NCBI GenBank assembly: GCA_022710665.1
Contig: JAKLGN010000009.1
Span: 1-18,239, forward strand
Direction: 5' to 3'
Origin: Methanoregula sp.
GTDB lineage: Archaea > Halobacteriota > Methanomicrobia > Methanomicrobiales > Methanospirillaceae
Length of the DNA: 18,239 nucleotides
In this document: positions 6,642-12,972 of the stretch, one piece after another
Numbering within the stretch: position 1 is the first letter of the stretch
Layout: the number at the start of each line of letters is the position of its first letter
The notes under the pieces: model-generated
What the model was told of the DNA's origin: nothing
What the model saw: the letters and a program-made list of their open reading frames with translations, nothing else
Databases searched by the model: none
Program-made: the position numbers and the translations under genes

Positions 6642-7127
6642 TTGGCAAAGGCAGCCGGTATAACCATCAGACCGTTCCATAAAACGGATCTGGACTTTCT
6701 AGTATCCCGGCAACTGTCGTTATATGTATCGGAATACGGGTTAACCTCTGAAATCTGGAAATCATACCTGACTGGCGGAGTCCATAATTTTGTACACAAT
6801 TATGACAGCAAAAGGGACTGTATGTATATTCTTGAAAATTACGGCGTCCCATCAGGGTGTATCGCCATCAAGCATGTAGACGGGGCAACTGCACAATTAC
6901 GGTTTTATTTCCTCGAACCGGAACTGAGGGAACAGGGTGCAGGACGTAAACTCATGGATCTGGTGATCGATTTTTGCAGGGAAAAAAAGTATCAACACGT
7001 GGTTTTATGGACGTTCAGCACCCTCGCAGCTGCACGGCATCTGTATGCCAGCAGGGGTTTTCAGATTATTGATACGCATGTTAATAACGAATGGGGCAAC
7101 CGGTCCTTGAAGAACACTGGATATTGA
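6553..7127 (+). pseudogene. GNAT N-acetyltransferase domain gene, apparently degraded at both ends
   Basis: The main open frame (TTG at 6642 to stop at 7125-7127, 161 residues) encodes a GNAT acetyltransferase domain. ITIRPFHKTDLDFLV starts it, ELREQGAGRKLMDLVIDF is the acetyl-CoA-binding motif A, and STLAAARHLYASRGFQII is motif B. The pattern is that of the GNAT half of MarR-GNAT fusions. Three signs of decay are visible. No ATG exists in frame after the upstream stop (6576-6578). Upstream codons in other frames (RYRVQYLMTSDG at 6554-6588, then TLIEAIKNYRAMITK at 6589-6633) resemble the wing and following helix of a MarR domain. One missing G at 7126 turns an expected YWKL-stop ending into Y-stop. 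The GNAT core itself is intact and could still be active if started at TTG. Assignment as GNAT is firm; status as a pseudogene is an inference. Confidence 0.6.
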
Positions 7128-7208
7128 AGTTGTAAAGGTTTTTTTGAATTCGGGAAGGGAAATAACCGGCCCGGAAAAAATCATTTTTTGTTGGATTTCG
7201 GAATCATC

Positions 7209-7235
7209 AAAAAAAAGCGAACAGTCTTTTTTTTT
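7209..7235. terminator. Oligo-T terminators for the convergent genes
   Basis: Eight consecutive A at 7209-7216 give a T8 run on the minus strand for the RuBisCO transcript. Nine T at 7227-7235 end the plus-strand acetyltransferase transcript. Archaeal RNA polymerase terminates at such T runs without needing a strong hairpin. Confidence 0.5.
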
Positions 7236-7243
7236 ACCGTCAT

Positions 7244-7440
7244 CCCTACGATACCAAACGCCCAAAACGCCGGTCAGGTTTTACGCTACGCGATTACCTT
7301 GATCAGGCACTCCCATTATCAGGGATCCTGCCCCTCCATGACTCGAAGTACCTGTTGGTTCTTCTCGCGTCTCATCCCTTTGGAATTCACCGCCCACAGA
7401 GACCCTGATGCGGGGTTCATTGGAAAAAAGTATCGTAGGG
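7244..7440. repeat. 197-bp segment with perfect 11-bp terminal inverted repeats
   Basis: CCCTACGATAC at 7244-7254 is the exact reverse complement of GTATCGTAGGG at 7430-7440. The right arm lies 6 bases from the RuBisCO stop codon. The interior has no plausible gene. An 11-bp perfect match flanking about 175 bases resembles a MITE-like element, or the arms may pair in a 3' transcript end. No clear target-site duplication is seen on the flanks. The interior piece GACCCTGATGCGGGG (7401-7415) resembles the third hairpin of the structured repeats. Confidence 0.45.
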
Positions 7441-7446
7441 GTATTT

Positions 7447-8739
7447 TCACACCGGCTTGTAGTGACCCCACTTTCCAAGGGCTTCCCTGAGCTCATTTGT
7501 CTTCTTTGCCTTCTCCTCAAGCGTGATTCCCTCCTGCCATGCTTCAATCGCCTGCATGGTTGCTTTTGCACCGGCCCGGGTGCCTTTCGGGTGCCCGTGA
7601 ATACCGCCGGATACCAGAAGGATCATTTCAGTTCCATAGATATCCATCACCTCCGGAACCAGCCCGGGATGCAAACCCCCTGACGAAACCGGGAAGGCGG
7701 ATTTGATCGTTCCCCAGTCCTGGTCGAGCAGCATACCATCAACGGCTTTCGTCTTCTTCTCCCGAAGCAGGTCAGCAAGCGCTACCGATTCCCGCCTTGA
7801 ACCGGTCAGCTTTCCGACAGCGGTCCCGGTATGGATCTGGGAGACCCCGATAAGACGCATCAGCTTGGCAAGGAACTGCATTGTGATACCATGCTTCCGG
7901 TTCCGGGTGAAGGTCGCATGCATGGCCCGGTGGGCATGGATCGCCAGGCCGAGATCGGAACAGTAGTCCCTCATCGTCATGACACCTGCGGTCCCGGCAA
8001 CAACCACATCGATCATCGCGTAGTTCCAGCCGTTTTCGGCGAGCAGATCTGCCCGTTTTTTCATTGTCTCCACATCGGCTGTAATGTTGAGGAACGCGGA
8101 TTTCTTTTCCCCGGTCTCTTTCTCGGCCTTTTGACGGAGTTTTGTCAGGTATTTCACACGGTCTTCAAAGCGGTTGAACGATACGGAGGTGAGGTTCTCA
8201 TCGTCCTTGACGAAATCGAACCCCCCCATCCATGTCTCATACCCGACTTCCGCATGCTCCTTTGCCGAAAAGCCAATCTTGGGTTTTGGCACAGCACCGG
8301 TCAGGGGCCGTCCATGGACTCCCATCATCTTCCGTATGCCGTTGTTGCCGAAATGCGGGCCCCTGAATTTTTTCAGGTATGAACGGGGCAGGGAGGCATC
8401 GATCAGACGGAGGTTTTTCAAGGCTTTCATGCCAAAGATGTTGCCCCCGATTCCGCTCATCAGCTGGACCGCATTACCTTCCTCCCAGAGTTCGAGAGGA
8501 TATGCGATCTTCGCTACATTACCCTCAATATCGAACGCTGTCGCCTGGAGGGCCTTCATCCGCGGGGGCATGGTGAAGAGGGTTGTCCATGTGCCGGTTG
8601 AACTCTCAGAAGCAATACGTCCCACAGCCTCTTTCCCGCTGACACCTGCGGCGGGTTCAAAATAGAAAAGGCAAACAAGATCGTCTTTTTCCGGCTCATA
8701 GTCCAGATTTACAAATTCCTTGTACCAGTCAATAGCCAT
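7447..8739 (-). CDS. rbcL: Ribulose-bisphosphate carboxylase large chain, archaeal form III
   Basis: The protein has 430 residues and catalyses carboxylation of ribulose 1,5-bisphosphate to two 3-phosphoglycerates. In archaea form III acts in nucleotide (AMP) salvage, or in the reductive hexulose-phosphate route described for Methanomicrobiales. All key residues are seen: Glu45 and Thr50-Trp51 (SESSTGTW), Asn100 (GGNIFG), Lys152 (PKPK), the carbamylated Lys178 with metal ligands Asp180 and Glu181 (GGFDFVKDDE), His270 (HAHR), His303 (HTGT), loop-6 Lys310 (GTAVGKLTG), Ser353 or Ser354 with GG (VSSGG) and SGGIHGHP near 377. The frame is open to 8904, but ATG 8739 gives the family's usual N-terminus (MAIDWYKEFV), with GGA just upstream. 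The gene stands alone; no phosphoribulokinase, AMP phosphorylase or ribose-bisphosphate isomerase gene is in the window. The enzyme appears fully functional. Confidence 0.96.
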   Translation of the reverse strand: MAIDWYKEFVNLDYEPEKDDLVCLFYFEPAAGVSGKEAVGRIASESSTGTWTTLFTMPPRMKALQATAFDIEGNVAKIAYPLELWEEGNAVQLMSGIGGNIFGMKALKNLRLIDASLPRSYLKKFRGPHFGNNGIRKMMGVHGRPLTGAVPKPKIGFSAKEHAEVGYETWMGGFDFVKDDENLTSVSFNRFEDRVKYLTKLRQKAEKETGEKKSAFLNITADVETMKKRADLLAENGWNYAMIDVVVAGTAGVMTMRDYCSDLGLAIHAHRAMHATFTRNRKHGITMQFLAKLMRLIGVSQIHTGTAVGKLTGSRRESVALADLLREKKTKAVDGMLLDQDWGTIKSAFPVSSGGLHPGLVPEVMDIYGTEMILLVSGGIHGHPKGTRAGAKATMQAIEAWQEGITLEEKAKKTNELREALGKWGHYKPV

Positions 8740-8901
8740 ATGCGTTCCTGTACATCCAAGGTAGTGCCGGTTAAAAAAGGTGAGGATGATGATTCCGGTC
8801 AGAGAGTGTAGGATACTGATAAATTCCAGTTGATTTTTTTTTTGCCGCTGCGCCTGCCAGTCAGCAGGATAGGAATCCCCGGAAGCAAAGGAAACCATAT
8901 T

Positions 8902-8917
8902 CAACTGTTTATAGTTG
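8902..8917 (-). promoter_or_regulatory. Candidate RuBisCO promoter within a small inverted repeat
   Basis: On the minus strand a TATA-like CTATAAAC (8907-8914) lies within CAACT-N6-AGTTG (8902-8917), a perfect 5-bp inverted repeat. Transcription would start near 8884, leaving a leader of about 145 nt before the ATG at 8739. A regulator bound to the repeat would cover the TATA box. No other equally good TATA box was seen nearer the start codon. Confidence 0.4.
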
Positions 8918-8976
8918 TTTCATTTTGGATTTCACACCGGCATAATACAGGATACCGTATCCACCCGGAAAAGTAT

Positions 8977-9008
8977 AAAAAAAAAGGCTCTTGAAAAAGC
9001 CTCTTTTT
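8977..9008 (-). terminator. Hairpin with T run, best read leftward
   Basis: AGGCT (8985-8989) and AGCCT (8998-9002) form a 5-bp stem with an 8-base loop. On the minus strand the stem is followed by nine T (A run 8977-8985). On the plus strand it is followed by CTTTTT. A leftward terminator here implies a leftward transcript from 9.0-9.4 kb, upstream of the RuBisCO promoter. Confidence 0.5.
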
Positions 9009-9095
9009 CTCTCAATGATCGCCCCCCTTGCGTAATCTCTTCCCCATCGGGGGCTCTTTGAGCATTGCAACAGGATTGTCCTCTTTTATCTCGGA

Positions 9096-9311
9096 TTACG
9101 TAAAAAACCTAATCGGGAGATTATCGCAATGCGTGGCTGCCACAGCGGCGGGACCAGGATTTGAGTAAAAAGCCACCGGGAGCGTCTGTCCGATGATTTC
9201 CCATAAAACCTCCACGATGCCTGCGTCCACAGGAACACAGGATATTACCCTAGTAAATTGCATTGAACATATGTGATTTTTCAGTTTTTTCACGTTCTCA
9301 ATTATCGTCAA
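9096..9311 (-). CDS. Doubtful small open reading frame (up to 71 residues)
   Basis: A leftward frame opens at TTG 9311 (71 residues) or ATG 9263 (55 residues) and ends at 9096, about 90 bases before a strong leftward hairpin/T-run terminator. The product would contain CVPVDAGIVEVLWEIIG and a Pro/Ala-rich segment. I recognise no family and see no good ribosome binding site. It could be a remnant of a larger gene or chance; the downstream terminator is the only positive context. Confidence 0.2.
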   Translation of the reverse strand: MTIIENVKKLKNHICSMQFTRVISCVPVDAGIVEVLWEIIGQTLPVAFYSNPGPAAVAATHCDNLPIRFFT

Positions 9312-9413
9312 GACCTGAAGTTTGATACAAACCTTTACTGAGTTAACCGATTTACCATTCTCTTTTACAAAACCAACCCTCCATTATCCAGTTTAATGTT
9401 ACAATTTGTCATA

Positions 9414-9590
9414 GATTCGATATTCTTGACCATATTTGCGATCAACGCCACCGCCCCTTGGCGGGGCGCTCCTGCGGCGGATCAATAACCTTGAGCGTAC
9501 AAAAAAACACGGAACTGCGCCGCCGTGTCCCGCGAAAAGCCCTGATGAGGGGAGCCATCATAGCTGCAATGTTCATCGTTATGGTGAACC
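9414..9590 (+). repeat. Structured repeat, copy B
   Basis: This copy is related to A (5572-5755) and C (15269-15428). Its hairpins are an outer stem CCACCGC (9448-9454)/GCGGCGG (9474-9480) with one mismatch, an alternative perfect inner stem CGCCCC (9452-9457)/GGGGCG (9463-9468), a perfect middle stem ACACGG (9507-9512)/CCGTGT (9523-9528), and CCCT (9540-9543)/AGGG (9548-9551). The shared 3' block is TTCATCGTTATGGTGAACCA (9572-9591). It ends 200 bases before the hydrolase start, in the same orientation. Confidence 0.65.
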
Positions 9591-9790
9591 ATCCATTCAT
9601 ACCGGTTTCTGCAGGAGCGAAAAAAAGGAATACCAGAAAAGGGAGCATGGTTCTGCATTCGGAAACCAGACGGGATGACCACTTTGTTATTCAATGGGGG
9701 TATTTTTTGGCCTGATCGTTCTGTCCGGAGCGTTGGAGATGACCATCCAGACAAACCGCTCATTCTATCGGATTAAAAGGCATACATTCC

Positions 9791-10597
9791 ATGATGGCCG
9801 TCGATTCCGTACCGGTTGTCCTCGTGCACGGCTGGAACAGTCATAACGGCGTCTGGAATCGGCTAATTCCCCGGCTCAGGGCTGCCCATATCCCGTACAG
9901 CAGGTTCAGCCACGCAGGTATGGCGGGCAAAACCCTCCCGGATATTGCGGGGGCGCTCAAGGACCATATCCAATACTACCGCATCGAGACGGATTATAAC
10001 GGGCCGGTGGATATCCTCTCCCACTCACTCGGGACCTGTATCTCCCGGTATTTCCTTGAAGTGATGGACATATCGGAACCACGGGAACACGTCCGCCAGT
10101 TGATCGGGCTCGGTCCACCCAACAACGGGTCTGCGCTGGCGGAGCTGTTCCATGATCCCGAACAGGGAGCAACCATCATCAACCGCCTCACGGGCATCTT
10201 CGTCCCGAAAGGATTTGATCCTGAAAAAGACACAATCGTCCAGGACGTAAGACCGGAGAGCAGGGTCATGGCCGAACTCCGCTCTGCCGGGATACGTCAG
10301 GATATTCTCTACCGCGTAATCGTAACGGCAAATCCTGACGGGATACCGGGTTTTTTCCCCATGTTTGCCGGCAAGACCTGGGAGAGGGGAGACGATGGCA
10401 GGTTCAGGCTCACGCTCAACGGTGACGGGGTGATCCCGCACTGCGAATCCAGACTTCCCGGCATCTCACTCGATATCATCGCCCCCCGCAATGAGAAATC
10501 CGGCCAGTACCCGCAGCCTGATCTCTATTGCCATATCAACCTGCCAAAGAATCCGGCCGTCATCGACCGTATCATGCACTACCTTTCTGCCACATGA
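9791..10597 (+). CDS. Alpha/beta-hydrolase, lipase/esterase-like
   Basis: The protein has 268 residues and an alpha/beta-hydrolase fold. An N-terminal strand leads into the oxyanion HGW (VVLVHGWNSHNGVW, 9-22). The nucleophile elbow is SHSLG with Ser79, where the usual first Gly of GXSXG is Ser. The probable acid is Asp212 (NGDGVIPH) and the probable base His248 (DLYCHINLPKNP). GPPNNGSALAELF after the elbow is typical of lipase-like members that act on esters with a lid or cap. No signal peptide or membrane segment is seen, so it is probably cytoplasmic. The start ATG ATG at 9791 fits the family's N-terminus; only a weak AAAGG precedes it. A perfect 6-bp hairpin (10619-10633) follows the stop. 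The substrate cannot be named; carboxylester or acyl lipid are options. Confidence 0.85.
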   Translation: MMAVDSVPVVLVHGWNSHNGVWNRLIPRLRAAHIPYSRFSHAGMAGKTLPDIAGALKDHIQYYRIETDYNGPVDILSHSLGTCISRYFLEVMDISEPREHVRQLIGLGPPNNGSALAELFHDPEQGATIINRLTGIFVPKGFDPEKDTIVQDVRPESRVMAELRSAGIRQDILYRVIVTANPDGIPGFFPMFAGKTWERGDDGRFRLTLNGDGVIPHCESRLPGISLDIIAPRNEKSGQYPQPDLYCHINLPKNPAVIDRIMHYLSAT

Positions 10598-10812
10598 TAA
10601 GTACCTGCAGCAACAGCTCCCGCACTGTGCGGGGGTTGGGATCGGAATACACTTTTACTGTCCCGGTACAGAAATTTTCCCCTCTGATCACGGTGATGGA
10701 TGAGAGTTATCTCACGACAGAGACCTTAAAAGACGGTCAAAATGAAGATCCGACTGCATGATAAGGTTCAATCCCGCTGAAGGACGCGGCAGGACAGAGG
10801 TATACGTGGCTG
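10598..10812. other. Spacer with hairpins between convergent genes
   Basis: A 6-bp stem with triloop, CCCGCA (10619-10624)/TGCGGG (10628-10633), follows the hydrolase stop. An inverted repeat GGTATAC (10799-10805)/GTATACC (10823-10829), extended by GTG/CAC, brackets the stop codon of the leftward 73-residue gene. Both may mark 3' ends of the convergent transcripts. Neither is followed by a long T run. No gene is supported. Confidence 0.4.
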
Positions 10813-11034
10813 TTATATCACGGTATACCAGAAGATGTACCATCCCAGGATTGCAGTAATGATGGCTGAACAGGCAAGGATAAGGACGGCTGTTGTTAAT
10901 TTATCATGGATCTGCATCATGGTCCAGTCCCGCTTCTGTTTATTTGTAAAAAACCCGATACACAACCCGATGCCGGTTCCTGCCAGTATGCCAAGGGAAA
11001 CGATCATCAGGAAGTCCAGCAGGGTCGTGGTCAT
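10813..11034 (-). CDS. Small two-helix membrane protein
   Basis: The product has 73 residues with two hydrophobic helices at about 5-29 (LDFLMIVSLGILAGTGIGL) and 49-70 (VLILACSAIITAILGWYIFW). They are joined by a basic, hydrophilic loop (TNKQKRDWTMMQIHDKL), so a helical hairpin in the membrane with the loop probably inside. The ATG at 11034 has GGAG 8 bases upstream. It follows the PEGA-protein gene by 78 bases on the same strand and may be co-transcribed. No family is recognised. Confidence 0.6.
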   Translation of the reverse strand: MTTTLLDFLMIVSLGILAGTGIGLCIGFFTNKQKRDWTMMQIHDKLTTAVLILACSAIITAILGWYIFWYTVI

Positions 11035-11112
11035 GCAGATGCTCCAGTCCGGGTTTCCCGCGATCGGATATAAAATGTTGCAGCAGCCAGAAAAATGTCC
11101 CGGTCCCGGCTG

Positions 11113-12075
11113 TCACTGATTTCGGTGATGGCGGTATACAACACCAAGGAGGATAATAAAAAAGGCTCCGGCTAATCCCGGGATAAAGCCGGCAGCACGG
11201 GTTGTTGTGAGCGAGACAGGGACCGGTTCAAGGGAGACATCGAAAGAACTGACCCGGCCTGCATCGATCCTGATCTGGCGAACGGCAGGGACATACCCGT
11301 TTTTTTCCAGGAGGATCGTGTGGTTGTCTGCGGAAATGTTCTTCAGGACAACAGGCGAGAGGCCGGCCTCATTCCCGTCCAGCACGACACGGGCACCGGT
11401 CGGAGTGGAATTGACCAGAAGCGTTCCGGCATCCGAAAGAAGGGTTGCATTTACTTCAGCTATTGTTCCCTGATTCACCGGGACCTCGATAGCTACTTCC
11501 CTGAACCCGAACCGGGAAAAGGTGACGGCGTATTTGCCAGGGGAAAGACCGGTGATCCTGAGGGGAGTTTTTCCGCGATACTCACCATTGACCATGAGCG
11601 ATGCCCCATCCGGGACTGACTGCAGGTTCATGCCGCCGGGCTGGACCGGTGTGTCAACGCTGACATACGGTTTTCCGAGGGTAACAGAGAGCGTCCGGTA
11701 GTCAGCCCAGGCAAGACGGGAGCGATCATTCGGGCCACTGACAATCCAGACAGTATAGGTCCCTTCATCAAGCCGACCACCAATAGATCCCGTATGCCAG
11801 GTGTAACTCCAGTGGTCCTCCCCGTCAACGCTGACTCTGGTAAAGCCACCCTGGTCTGCCCTCCGGGAAATATCATGCAGTGCCACGCCATTAACGGGAA
11901 GGTTCGGCCCGGTCAGGAAAAGATACACGTACGGCCCGGAGGTGGCATACCCAAAAAGAGGTATATCGTCACCCATGGATACCTGAATGTTCGGGGAAGC
12001 AATAGCTGAACCGGCGAGGAAGAGAATACCGGCGATGAGCAGGGTTGTCATGAGGGGGATTCGGGAGGAGACCAT
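11113..12075 (-). CDS. Membrane-anchored surface protein with two PEGA domains
   Basis: The protein has 320 residues. A signal peptide covers about 1-27 (hydrophobic LMTTLLIAGILFLAGSAIA). An extracytoplasmic beta-rich domain spans about 29-136 (PLFGYATSGPYVYLFLTGPN, EGTYTVWIVSGP), of a type common in Methanomicrobiales surface proteins. PEGA repeat 1 covers about 148-213 (SVPDGASLMVNGEYRGKTPL) and PEGA repeat 2 about 217-284 (STPTGARVVLDGNEAGLSPV). A C-terminal membrane helix spans about 296-314, followed by a short basic tail (YRHHRNQ). This places it on the cell surface, anchored at the C-terminus. PEGA domains are small beta folds usually involved in protein or envelope contacts; the ligand is unknown. 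The ATG at 12075 is preferred; ATG 12051 would shorten the n-region. No ribosome binding site is obvious. Confidence 0.88.
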   Translation of the reverse strand: MVSSRIPLMTTLLIAGILFLAGSAIASPNIQVSMGDDIPLFGYATSGPYVYLFLTGPNLPVNGVALHDISRRADQGGFTRVSVDGEDHWSYTWHTGSIGGRLDEGTYTVWIVSGPNDRSRLAWADYRTLSVTLGKPYVSVDTPVQPGGMNLQSVPDGASLMVNGEYRGKTPLRITGLSPGKYAVTFSRFGFREVAIEVPVNQGTIAEVNATLLSDAGTLLVNSTPTGARVVLDGNEAGLSPVVLKNISADNHTILLEKNGYVPAVRQIRIDAGRVSSFDVSLEPVPVSLTTTRAAGFIPGLAGAFFIILLGVVYRHHRNQ

Positions 12076-12496
12076 ATGTTCAGGCAGGTAGTTTGATCCT
12101 TAACGTACTTGGATGTTACGCTGTTTTTTTAGCATATGGGATGATGTTGTCGTTATTAAACAATAGCCTCTTTTTTTAAGATCATGTTATCTTTTTTCCT
12201 GATATTTCACCATTGGACTGAAAAGTTTATTGGAGAAAGAAGACGGTAGAATGCCGGGGCTTTCTTCGATCTCCCGTTCCCGATTCAGGAATTCTGATCT
12301 CCATCTCAGATCCCTGTTTTTTGAACTTTTTCGAAACACCTATCATCTGTACATTATGCGGTCCATCACAACCAGCGCGTGATCAGTATATGACAATGTC
12401 GCAATGTGACGTTTTTTTCCCTCTGCGGGTTGGTTGAGGAGTGCACCGATAAAAATATATTTGTAAAAATAATACGCAATATGGTGGATGTGATGC
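12076..12496. other. Divergent intergenic region (PEGA protein / regulator)
   Basis: This AT-rich spacer carries the promoter of the winged-helix regulator on its right side. A weak hairpin GTC/GAC (12395-12407) followed by seven T (12409-12415) sits upstream of that promoter and could end an incoming plus-strand transcript. No clear TATA box for the leftward PEGA gene could be fixed among several AT-rich candidates. No gene is supported; leftward frames crossing 12343-12726 are antisense to the regulator. Confidence 0.5.
12453..12495 (+). promoter_or_regulatory. TATA box and ribosome binding site of the regulator gene
   Basis: AAATATAT at 12453-12460, in an A/T block preceded by CGATAAA, is a good archaeal TATA box. 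It predicts a start near 12482-12486. GGTGGATGTG (12484-12493) just before the ATG at 12497 matches part of the archaeal anti-Shine-Dalgarno complement (GGTG). Confidence 0.5.
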
Positions 12497-12871
12497 ATGA
12501 AACCCCAGCACGTGATGTACTTTACTGAGAAAGAAAAAGAATTTGTCAGTCTGCTTATTGCAACAGGTACAAGGAAAAATGTTGCCCAGGTACTGGTCTT
12601 CCTCGCAAACGTACCGAATGCAACTTCCCGCGATATCGAGCGGGGGACAGATCTCCGCCAGCCGGAAGTCAGTCTTGCCATGCATTTCCTGATTTCAAAG
12701 GACTGGATAAAAATCAAAGAAAACAAGGCGGAGGGAAAAGGCCGGCCGGTGAAGATCTACGCCCTGTCAAAACCTATCGAAAAGATCATGAACAGCATAG
12801 AGAAAGACAAGAAGGATCAGGCAAAGCAACAGCTGGCACGCGTACAGAAACTTCGGGAATATATCACGTGA
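12497..12871 (+). CDS. Winged-helix transcriptional regulator
   Basis: The protein has 124 residues. After a short leader (MKPQHVMYFTEKEKEFVSLL) comes a winged helix: helix 1 ARNVAQVLVFLA-like (about 27-38), helix 2 TSRDIERGTDL (about 43-53), recognition helix RQPEVSLAMHFLISKDWI (about 54-71) and wing KAEGKGRPVKIYALS (about 77-91). A charged C-terminal helix (about 93-124, many Lys/Glu/Gln) probably dimerises. It resembles MarR/TrmB-type archaeal regulators, though the exact family is uncertain. An in-frame TGA six bases upstream fixes the start at 12497. The MFS exporter gene begins 101 bases downstream on the same strand, so it is the likely target, perhaps with autoregulation. No effector domain is present. 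Confidence 0.82.
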   Translation: MKPQHVMYFTEKEKEFVSLLIATGTRKNVAQVLVFLANVPNATSRDIERGTDLRQPEVSLAMHFLISKDWIKIKENKAEGKGRPVKIYALSKPIEKIMNSIEKDKKDQAKQQLARVQKLREYIT

Positions 12872-12972
12872 CGGTAGAAAAATATCCGGAATTCTCTTTC
12901 TTTTAGCGGGGGATGGAGCTTTTTTGCCCGTTTCCCTTATTATCCCAACTATGCAACATCAGATAGGGTTGT

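Larger units (their letters stand above)
7128..7446. other. Convergent intergenic region with T-run terminators and a TIR-bounded segment
   Basis: This region separates the convergent acetyltransferase and RuBisCO genes. It holds T runs on the plus strand (7139-7145 and nine T at 7227-7235) and eight A at 7209-7216, which are T on the minus strand. These suit oligo-T termination of both neighbours. The rest is the inverted-repeat-bounded segment at 7244-7440. No gene is supported. Confidence 0.6.
8740..9790. other. 1-kb intergenic region between divergent RuBisCO and hydrolase genes
   Basis: This region contains the candidate RuBisCO promoter, a hairpin with T runs on both strands (8977-9008), a doubtful small leftward frame (9096-9311) and repeat copy B (9414-9590). 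The 200 bases before the hydrolase start show no clear TATA box. Short open frames across 9436-9763 on both strands overlap the repeat and are not supported as genes. Confidence 0.55.

Noticed and set aside
8740..8904. N-terminal extension of RuBisCO by 55 residues
   Set aside because: The extension is hydrophobic, unlike any RuBisCO N-terminus, and the ATG at 8739 gives the standard family start.
9436..9763. Overlapping open frames of 68-93 residues on both strands
   Set aside because: They cover repeat copy B and change frame relative to copies A and C. No domain or signal is coherent over their whole length.
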